DNA of 64,000 bases from Chloroflexota bacterium (GTDB lineage: Bacteria > Chloroflexota > Anaerolineae > Anaerolineales > Villigracilaceae), in NCBI GenBank assembly GCA_013388855.1, contig JACAEM010000023.1:124001-188000 (forward strand), written 5' to 3'. This document shows positions 43,882 through 50,659 of the stretch, piece by piece. Each line of letters starts with the position of its first letter. The first letter of the stretch is position 1. Under the pieces are notes generated by a model. It had not been told where the DNA came from, ran no database searches, and was given only the letters and a program-made list of their open reading frames with translations. The position numbers and the translations under genes were made by a program.

Positions 43882-45162
43882 TTGAGCACATTTTACTGGC
43901 TTCCCGCCGAATACAATGTTAAGAGTTTTAACAAACATGCCGCCTTGGATCTAATCCGATTCTCGGCGACCGGTTTGTCGCGTTCCGAGTTGGCAGATAA
44001 GATGGGACTGACCCGCGCGGCGGTCAGCCTGATTGTCAATGACCTTCTCGAAAACAAGATCGTTCTGGAGGCAGAGAGTCGCTCCGCACCCAGCGGACGC
44101 CCGCCAGTGGTACTCGAAATCAACCCGGACCGCGGTCTGGTCGGCGCCATCGACATGGGGGCGACCCATATGAGCATCGCCTTGGCGGATTTCACCGCCC
44201 GCATCCTCAAGGAAATCGAAGTTCCCTTCGATATCAAAGCCGGACCGGATGCCTGCCTTGATCAGGCGAATCAAAGTCTATTGCATCTGTTGGAATTGAA
44301 AGGGCTTGCCATCACCGACCTCTCGGCAGTAGGTATTGGCGTGCCGGGACCGGTCATCACCGAAGCCGGGATGGTCGTTGCGCCTCCTATCATGCCGGGC
44401 TGGGACCATTACCCCATCCGTACCGCGCTTGAAAAAATGTGGGAATGCCCGGTCACACTTAACAATGATGCCGAACTCGGCGCATTGGGCGAGTGGGCAT
44501 ATGGGGCGGGACGCGGTGAAAAAAATATTGCCTATATCAAAGTGGGAAGCGGCATTGGCGCCGGACTGATTCTGAATCAACAGATTTATGGTGGTACGAC
44601 CGGAGCGGCGGGCGAAATTGGTCACTTGACAATCGAAGAAAACGGTCCGCTCTGCAGTTGCGGCAACCGTGGTTGTCTCGAAGCGTTCGCAGGTGGGCAC
44701 GCGATTGCCAAGCAGGGGCAGGCCCTCGTCAAGTCCGGGAAGCGGACCATTTTGTCGGAATTGCCCGTGGAAAAGATCACCGCTCACGAAGTGGCGGAAG
44801 CTGCGCGACGCGGCGACATCCACGCACAGGAAATTCTCAGACGGGCAGGTACATTCATAGGAATAGCAATTGCAGGGTTAATCAATCTTTTCAACCCGAG
44901 CATTGTAATCATCGGAGGTGGTGTCGCGCAAGCCGGAGATCTCCTGACAGCATCCATCCGTCAGGCAGTGCGGGAACGTGCCATGCGCGCCTCCGAACAA
45001 AGTGTGCGGATCACAACTGGAATGTTGGGACGCCGTTCGTTGCTGATCGGTGCAACTGTCCAGGCAATCAATGTCGCCATCCACAGTGCGGCGGAACAGA
45101 AGAACAGCACTCCCAAAGGCATTTCGCTCGATGTTGATCAATCCGTGGAAGCAAGCCAATAA
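43882..45162 (+). CDS. ROK family transcriptional regulator (NagC/XylR type)
   Basis: A 426-residue protein starting at TTG 43882 after AGGAAAA. An N-terminal winged helix (about 16-65: LSRSELADKMGLTRAAVSLIVNDLL) precedes a full ROK sugar-kinase fold: GAIDMGATHMSIALAD, GIGVPGPV, LNNDAELGALGE with the catalytic-type aspartate, and the zinc cluster CSCGNRGCLE. It should bind a sugar or sugar phosphate and control the locus. It is placed before the sugar-binding protein gene, 96 bases apart. Confidence 0.92.
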   Translation: MSTFYWLPAEYNVKSFNKHAALDLIRFSATGLSRSELADKMGLTRAAVSLIVNDLLENKIVLEAESRSAPSGRPPVVLEINPDRGLVGAIDMGATHMSIALADFTARILKEIEVPFDIKAGPDACLDQANQSLLHLLELKGLAITDLSAVGIGVPGPVITEAGMVVAPPIMPGWDHYPIRTALEKMWECPVTLNNDAELGALGEWAYGAGRGEKNIAYIKVGSGIGAGLILNQQIYGGTTGAAGEIGHLTIEENGPLCSCGNRGCLEAFAGGHAIAKQGQALVKSGKRTILSELPVEKITAHEVAEAARRGDIHAQEILRRAGTFIGIAIAGLINLFNPSIVIIGGGVAQAGDLLTASIRQAVRERAMRASEQSVRITTGMLGRRSLLIGATVQAINVAIHSAAEQKNSTPKGISLDVDQSVEASQ

Positions 45163-45166
45163 ACCG

Positions 45167-45258
45167 ACAAAGGAGGTGATACCATCTACAAAAACAACCA
45201 AACCTGCAAACACACCGATAAACCATTTTGTACCAAAATCTACAAGGAGAAGAAGTAA
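45167..45258 (+). promoter_or_regulatory. Leader of the sugar-binding protein gene with unused Shine-Dalgarno
   Basis: ACAAAGGAGGTGAT at 45167-45180 is fully complementary to the 3' end of bacterial 16S rRNA but no convincing start codon follows at a useful distance. A second AAGGAG at 45243-45248 serves ATG 45259. The only small frame, GTG 45176 (inside the motif) to TGA 45262, would overlap the next ATG as ATGA. Confidence 0.6.
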
Positions 45259-46512
45259 ATGAAAACCAAATTGAATTTGCTGTTCAGCCTCCTGCTGATC
45301 ACAGCTTTTGTGCTCACTGCCTGTGGTGGTGGAGCCGCCGCAACTGAAGAACCCGCTCCCGCCACTGAGGCCCCGGCGACCGAGGCCCCCGCGGAAGAAC
45401 CCGTGGCTACCGAGCCTCCCGCCGCCGAGCCCATCGAAGTAACTTTCTGGCACGCGTACGGCACCGGTTCCGCTGAAGAAGTTGCTCTGACCGCCCTGCT
45501 CGAGCAGGCCGCCATCGACCTGCCGCAGTACAAGATCAACGTCCTGCAGGTCCCCTTCAATGATGTCTTCAACAAGTATCGCACCGATGTTGCCGCCGGT
45601 GGTGGCCCGGATATGTTCATCGCCCCGAACGACTCCCTGGGTGACGATGCCCGCGCCGGCTTGATCGCCGACATCACCGATTTGGCCGCCGGCAAACTCG
45701 AAGGCGTCAATCAGCTTGGCATCGACGGCATGTCCCTCGACGGCAAACTTTACGGCATTCCCGAAACCTTGAAGGCTGTGGTCTTCTGGTACAACAAGGA
45801 TTTGCTCCCCACCCCGCCAGCCACCACCGATGAACTCAAAGCTATCATGGAAGACGGCAAGTACGTTGCGTTCAGCTATGGCTGCTACCACCACTATGGA
45901 TTCTTCAGTGCCTTTGGTGGTCAGATCTTTGATGAAAACTGGAAAGTCATTGCCGACCAGGGCACCGGCGTCATCGATGCCATGACATACTTGAACGACC
46001 TGTATCAGATCTCCAAAGCTAACAGCTGGTCCAAGAACGACAGCGAAGGTCTTGCTCCATTCCAGGAAGGCACCGCGGTAGCCATCACCAATGGTAACTG
46101 GGCGATGGGCGACTACAAGAAAGCCCTCGGCGACAAGCTGGGCGTTGCCCCGCTTCCCGCCGGTCCCGCTGGTCCCGCTGCTCCATTGCTCGGCGTTGAC
46201 GGTTTCTATTTCAACCCGAACAGCACGAACAAGGAAGCCGCTCTCGAGGTCGCACTCTACCTAACCAATGCCGCCTCCCAGACCGTGATGATGAACGAAG
46301 CTGGTCACGTTCCGGTACGCACCGATGTAACCATCTCCGATCCCCTCATTCAGGGTCTCGTGGATGCCTTCAACACCGGCGCCACCATCCGCCCGCAGGT
46401 CCCTGAACTGGGCAAGTACTGGTCCAACTTCTGCGGCACCGATCAGGTCTTCGAAGCCGGCACCCCCGCCGCTGACTGGGTCAAGGCTGCCGCCGAAGCC
46501 GCCAACAAGTAA
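45259..46512 (+). CDS. Sugar ABC transporter substrate-binding lipoprotein (maltodextrin type)
   Basis: A 417-residue lipoprotein. The signal ends at LTAC with C22, followed by an Ala/Pro/Glu/Thr linker (about 23-55), then a family 1 solute-binding fold (EVTFWHAYGTGS..., GGGPDMFIAPND, YGIPETLKAVVFWYNKDLL). The sequence around LKAVVFWYNKD and the pairing with GH13 enzymes suggest maltose or maltodextrins. Codon usage is visibly cleaner than in its neighbours, in line with high expression. A strong hairpin separates it from the permease genes. Confidence 0.93.
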   Translation: MKTKLNLLFSLLLITAFVLTACGGGAAATEEPAPATEAPATEAPAEEPVATEPPAAEPIEVTFWHAYGTGSAEEVALTALLEQAAIDLPQYKINVLQVPFNDVFNKYRTDVAAGGGPDMFIAPNDSLGDDARAGLIADITDLAAGKLEGVNQLGIDGMSLDGKLYGIPETLKAVVFWYNKDLLPTPPATTDELKAIMEDGKYVAFSYGCYHHYGFFSAFGGQIFDENWKVIADQGTGVIDAMTYLNDLYQISKANSWSKNDSEGLAPFQEGTAVAITNGNWAMGDYKKALGDKLGVAPLPAGPAGPAAPLLGVDGFYFNPNSTNKEAALEVALYLTNAASQTVMMNEAGHVPVRTDVTISDPLIQGLVDAFNTGATIRPQVPELGKYWSNFCGTDQVFEAGTPAADWVKAAAEAANK

Positions 46513-46560
46513 TCTGCACGAATCTTCATGATGAGATCTCTCATCGAGCAATAACACGTT

Positions 46561-46603
46561 GACAAAGGTGGACAGGGGATACCCTGCCCACCTTTGTCTT
46601 TTT
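46561..46603 (+). terminator. Long terminator/attenuator between binding-protein and permease genes
   Basis: GACAAAGGTGG (46561-46571) pairs with CCACCTTTGTC (46588-46598); inside it CAGGG (46573-46577) pairs with CCCTG (46582-46586). TTTTT follows (46599-46603). A TATAAT at 46609-46614 right behind it may restart transcription. This layout gives more binding protein than permease. Confidence 0.88.
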
Positions 46604-46655
46604 GCATCTATAATAATAGATGTGTTCAAATAATTCTCAACACCGGAGGCGCCTT

Positions 46656-47663
46656 ATGGCAACTGCTAAGATGAAATTCCGACGAGGCATGGATTTCCGC
46701 AGGGCAATTCTCCCGTATTTGTATCTGGTCCCCGCCTTCGCAGTCATGTCGGTCATCACTTTTTACCCCTTGATCTACCAGGTGATCATCTCGTTCACCG
46801 ATTTCCAGACCAAGGATCTTCGTTTCGGTCTTGCCTCCCCCGAACTCAATTTCATCGGTTTTAAAAACTATACGGACATTTTGACCGGTGGACTTCCGGT
46901 ACAAAACTTCAATTTCACACGCGTCCTGGTCTACAACTTCTGGTGGGCGATCACCAACGTAATGGTACACGTGCCCGCCGGCGTGTTAATCGCAGTATTG
47001 CTCAACACGCCGGGCTTATGGTTCAAAAAAGTCTATCGGGCGATATATATCCTGCCGGTAGTGATTCCTCCCTTGGTCGTGGCAGTCGTTTGGCAGAACA
47101 TTTTCCATGAAACCAATGGAGCCATGAACCAGTTCCTTACAACGGTTTCCCAGTGGTTTGGTGCCACCGACCCGGTGCGCATCCGGTGGCTGACCGAATA
47201 TACGCCTCCCATTCCCTGGCTCCTGCCCACCGGGCCCCTTACCCTTGCCTATTACGCCATGATGATTGCCAACTTCTGGCTTGGTTGGCCCTTCATGACT
47301 GTCGTCGCTACCGGGGCACTGCAGAGCATCCCCAAAGATTTGTACGAAGCCGCCTCCATTGATGGCGCCAGTGGACCTCAACAGTTCTGGAATATCACAG
47401 TGCCTCTGTTGCGCCCGGCCATGATTCCTGCGGCAGTGTATGGCTTTATCACTTCATTCAACCTGTTTGCATTCGTGTTCTTCATGACGAACGGCGGTCC
47501 CGCCCGCAGTACTGAGATTCTCGTTACATTCGCCTACGACCTGGTACGCAACCTGCGTTTGTATGGCGCCGCCGCCGCTTTCTCGGTCTTCATCTTCATT
47601 GTCGCGCTGATTGTCTTCCTTGTCACCAACAAAATCACCCGGGCAACGGAAAGCTACACCTAG
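46656..47663 (+). CDS. Sugar ABC transporter permease, MalF type
   Basis: A 335-residue permease starting at ATG 46656 behind CGGAGG. Six or seven membrane helices with the N-terminal PYLYLVPAFAVMSVITFYPLIYQVIISFTDF and the EAA loop LYEAASIDGASGPQQFWNITVPLLRP that contacts the ATPase. Partner of the MalG-like permease 10 bases downstream and of the binding lipoprotein upstream. Confidence 0.94.
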   Translation: MATAKMKFRRGMDFRRAILPYLYLVPAFAVMSVITFYPLIYQVIISFTDFQTKDLRFGLASPELNFIGFKNYTDILTGGLPVQNFNFTRVLVYNFWWAITNVMVHVPAGVLIAVLLNTPGLWFKKVYRAIYILPVVIPPLVVAVVWQNIFHETNGAMNQFLTTVSQWFGATDPVRIRWLTEYTPPIPWLLPTGPLTLAYYAMMIANFWLGWPFMTVVATGALQSIPKDLYEAASIDGASGPQQFWNITVPLLRPAMIPAAVYGFITSFNLFAFVFFMTNGGPARSTEILVTFAYDLVRNLRLYGAAAAFSVFIFIVALIVFLVTNKITRATESYT

Positions 47664-47673
47664 GAGCATGACC

Positions 47674-48681
47674 ATGACCACGGCAACCCAAAACAAGAAC
47701 ATTATTGCCCGCATCCTGAATATCAACACCTCCGGGGAAAAGGGCGGGCGCGATCTGCCCCTTTGGCGGCAACTCCTTTTACAGATATTAACCATCGCCA
47801 TCGCGCTGGAGGTGATGTTCCCGATTATGTACATCATCACCCTGTCATTCAGCTCCAAGACCACCCGTCCCTCGGCGCTCGAATTGATCCCAAAGGAATT
47901 TTCCCTGGTCGCCTACCAGCAGGTGATGGACCGCCCCACCGCCAACCCGGTCACGTTCACGCAATTGCTCACCAACAGTTTCTTCCTGTCCTTTGGCGTC
48001 GGCCTGGTGGCTCTGCTTGTAGCGGTCTCGGCTGCTTACGCCTTCTCACGATTCAAGTTTGCCCTGCGGCAGGTATTGATGGTGCTTCTATTCATTCCAC
48101 TATTGATGCCCGCCGTAGGTCTCTCAGCGCCTCTTTACCTGTTGCTGAACCAGTTCCGCCTGTTTGACTGTGGAAACGGGATCACCGCGTTGGAACCAAT
48201 ATTTAGTTGCGCGGAGGGCGTCACCGGAAAATTGGTCTTCAACCTGCGCGATTCACTGTGGGGAGTCGGCATCGCCATGGTCGCCAGCGCCCTGCCTTTT
48301 GCCGTGTGGAATCTCAAAGGCTATCTCGACACCATCCCGCTCGACCTGGAAGAAGCCGCCGCCATCGACGGCGCGGACTCCAACCAAATCTTCTTCCGGA
48401 TCGTTCTGCCGCTGGCTGTCCCGCAGCTTGCAGTAACCTTCTTCCTCGGTTTCATCGGTCACTGGCAAGAGTTCGCCCTTTCGTGGCTCTTCCTCACCAA
48501 GCCTGAGAACTATACCCTCGCCATGACCCTCTACAACATGACAGGACAATACGCCAACGCCATTCCATGGAACCGGTTTGCCGCCATGGCAATCATTGTT
48601 GCCTTGCCGGTGGCGATCACATACATCGCATTGCAAAAATACATTACCAGCGGTCTCACGACCGGAGCCGTAAAAGGTTAA
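47674..48681 (+). CDS. Sugar ABC transporter permease, MalG type
   Basis: A 335-residue permease; ATG 47674 lies seven bases after AGGAG (an ATG at 47668 is too close). Helices and the EAA loop DLEEAAAIDGADSNQIFFRIVLPLAVPQ are typical. A longer periplasmic loop (FRLFDCGNGITALEPIFSCAEG) with two cysteines follows a middle helix, unusual for MalG and possibly disulfide-linked. It forms a heterodimer with the MalF-type permease. A terminator follows 8 bases after the stop. Confidence 0.94.
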   Translation: MTTATQNKNIIARILNINTSGEKGGRDLPLWRQLLLQILTIAIALEVMFPIMYIITLSFSSKTTRPSALELIPKEFSLVAYQQVMDRPTANPVTFTQLLTNSFFLSFGVGLVALLVAVSAAYAFSRFKFALRQVLMVLLFIPLLMPAVGLSAPLYLLLNQFRLFDCGNGITALEPIFSCAEGVTGKLVFNLRDSLWGVGIAMVASALPFAVWNLKGYLDTIPLDLEEAAAIDGADSNQIFFRIVLPLAVPQLAVTFFLGFIGHWQEFALSWLFLTKPENYTLAMTLYNMTGQYANAIPWNRFAAMAIIVALPVAITYIALQKYITSGLTTGAVKG

Positions 48682-48689
48682 ACACGCTA

Positions 48690-48720
48690 AGGGCGGTCAG
48701 GTCGACCGCCCTGATTTTTT
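48690..48720 (+). terminator. Terminator abutting the amylase start codon
   Basis: AGGGCGGTC (48690-48698) pairs perfectly with GACCGCCCT (48704-48712), then GATTTTTT to 48720. The ATG of the GH13 lipoprotein gene follows only two bases later (48723). Confidence 0.9.
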
Positions 48721-48722
48721 CC

Positions 48723-50330
48723 ATGAAAAAATTAATCACTCTTTTTCTTTTGACATCCATCCTGATTGGATGTACTCCCGCGACGCCGACCACGCTTCCA
48801 CCAACGCCTGAGCCTGATCCGGCTCAAGAGGCGACAGCCGCCCCGGAAACGGAACCAGCCGCATGGTGGCGTGATGCGGTCTTCTACGAGATCTTCGTCC
48901 GCTCCTTCCAGGATTCCGACGGGGACGGCATCGGCGACTTCAATGGCATCGTCCAAAGATTGGACTACATCCAGGAACTTGGCGCGAATGCCTTGTGGCT
49001 GATGCCCATCCATCCATCTCCCTCTTATCACGGATATGACGTGCTGAACTATTACGCGGTAAACCCGGAATATGGCACGATGGATGATTTCAGGAAGTTG
49101 CTAACGGAGGCGCACGAGCGCGGCATCAGAGTCATCATCGACCTTGTGCTTAATCACACATCCAGCCAGCACCCGTTCTTCGTGGATGCAAACCGGGATG
49201 TCAATTCGCCCTACCGGGACTGGTACATCTGGTCGAACGAAACGGGAAATTACTGGCATCAGGGCAACGGCGGGAATTACTATGGTTTCTTCTGGGGCGG
49301 CATGCCAGATTTGAATTATCGAAACCCCGAAGTTACCGCACAAATGGAGGAAGTAACCCGTTACTGGCTCGAAGACATCGGTGTGGACGGCTTCCGCATT
49401 GACGCGGCGAAACATCTGATCGAAGAGGGCGCCAAGATCGAGAATACCGAGGCGACACATGAGTGGTTCAAGGAGTTTTACACATTTTATAAATCGATTG
49501 AACCGGATGCCTACACGGTCGGCGAAGTGTACGGGGCGGGCGCATTCCTGGCTACAAAATATGCCGGGCAGACCGACCATATCTTCAACTTTGAACTTGC
49601 CAGCGGATTCGTCAACAGCGTTGCGGGCGAGTCGAATACCGGCATCAACGGCGCCTGGGCGTTCACTCTGAAAGACATCAGCAATGGAAACTACGCCACC
49701 TTCCTGACCAACCATGACCAAAACCGCGTCATAAGTGTTCTGAACGGAAATGAACAAAAGGCGAAACTCGCGGCTGTGTTGTTGCTGACATCACCCGGAA
49801 CGCCGTTCATTTATTACGGCGAAGAGATCGGCATGCAGGGCAGAAAGCCGGATGAAGACATCCGTCTGCCCATGCAATGGAACGCGGACGTCAATGCCGG
49901 GTTTACCACCGGCACACCCTGGCGTATGCCGGATGCAAGTTATACACAAGTCAACGTCGCAGCGCAGGAGAAAGACCCGGGCTCCCTGCTCAACCTCTAC
50001 CGCATGCTGACGAGACTCCGCGCCGAACACCCAGTCCTACGCGACGGCAATTTGACCGTTCTCGAAACCGGCAATTCCGGCGTATATGCGATCCTTCGCC
50101 ACAGTGACAGCGAAGACGTACTGATCCTGATCAACCTCAAAGGGACACCGATCTTTGAATATTCGCTAGGCCTGCCCGATGCGATTCTTGCCGATGGCAC
50201 GCACACGGTCACATCCCTGCTGGATACCACCCAGGCAAACAATCTAAATATCACTGGTGGAATGTTCACCGGTTACAGACCGCTTGCCGAATTACATCCC
50301 TATCAGGCGTATATTTTCAAATTGAAATAA
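48723..50330 (+). CDS. Extracytoplasmic GH13 alpha-amylase-type lipoprotein
   Basis: A 535-residue lipoprotein (MKKLITLFLLTSILIGC, C17), Thr/Pro-rich spacer, then a complete GH13 barrel: DLVLNHTS, GVDGFRIDAAKHL with the nucleophile aspartate, VGEVYG with the acid glutamate, and LTNHDQNR. It should cut alpha-glucans outside the cell into oligosaccharides for the ABC importer. No Shine-Dalgarno is present, because a terminator ends two bases before the ATG; the start is still secure since the signal peptide begins there. Confidence 0.92.
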   Translation: MKKLITLFLLTSILIGCTPATPTTLPPTPEPDPAQEATAAPETEPAAWWRDAVFYEIFVRSFQDSDGDGIGDFNGIVQRLDYIQELGANALWLMPIHPSPSYHGYDVLNYYAVNPEYGTMDDFRKLLTEAHERGIRVIIDLVLNHTSSQHPFFVDANRDVNSPYRDWYIWSNETGNYWHQGNGGNYYGFFWGGMPDLNYRNPEVTAQMEEVTRYWLEDIGVDGFRIDAAKHLIEEGAKIENTEATHEWFKEFYTFYKSIEPDAYTVGEVYGAGAFLATKYAGQTDHIFNFELASGFVNSVAGESNTGINGAWAFTLKDISNGNYATFLTNHDQNRVISVLNGNEQKAKLAAVLLLTSPGTPFIYYGEEIGMQGRKPDEDIRLPMQWNADVNAGFTTGTPWRMPDASYTQVNVAAQEKDPGSLLNLYRMLTRLRAEHPVLRDGNLTVLETGNSGVYAILRHSDSEDVLILINLKGTPIFEYSLGLPDAILADGTHTVTSLLDTTQANNLNITGGMFTGYRPLAELHPYQAYIFKLK

Positions 50331-50338
50331 TTGCTTCA

Positions 50339-50605
50339 TCACTTTTGAAAGAGAAACAGGAACAGGGCATAGACGATTGTTATCAATACCCCCAGTCCAG
50401 ACAGGATGACACCGGCAATGGCAATTTTGCTATGTTCGGTCTTCAAACTGTATAACCCCAAAACAACACCCAGAATGCTGGTTATTCCGCCACAGATGGG
50501 GATGATCGCCAGACAGAGACTCAACAACCCGAAGGAAGCGGAAGCAATGCCGGAAAGTTTTGCGGTGCGCAGATCCGGGTCAAGGCTGTTGAGATCGATA
50601 TCCAT
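50339..50605 (-). CDS. Small DUF4190-like membrane protein
   Basis: An 88-residue protein with two membrane helices (about 21-50 and 62-85: GIASASFGLLSLCLAIIPICGGITSILGVVLGLYSL...SKIAIAGVILSGLGVLITIVYALF), the usual DUF4190 pattern. Start at 50605 (MDIDLNSLDP). The only minus-strand gene in the sugar locus; its start lies 54 bases from the divergent fusion gene. Function unknown. Confidence 0.65.
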   Translation of the reverse strand: MDIDLNSLDPDLRTAKLSGIASASFGLLSLCLAIIPICGGITSILGVVLGLYSLKTEHSKIAIAGVILSGLGVLITIVYALFLFLFQK

Positions 50606-50659
50606 GTCGAAATATCCAAAGGCAATTATACTATCCAGGTTTGCGAGAACAGTACTCTT

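Noticed and set aside
44878-45894. 338-codon minus-strand open frame across the ROK/binding-protein border
   Set aside because: It spans two convincing plus-strand genes and the leader between them; the Gly/Ser/Val-rich product is a shadow of the repetitive Ala/Pro/Glu linker of the lipoprotein.
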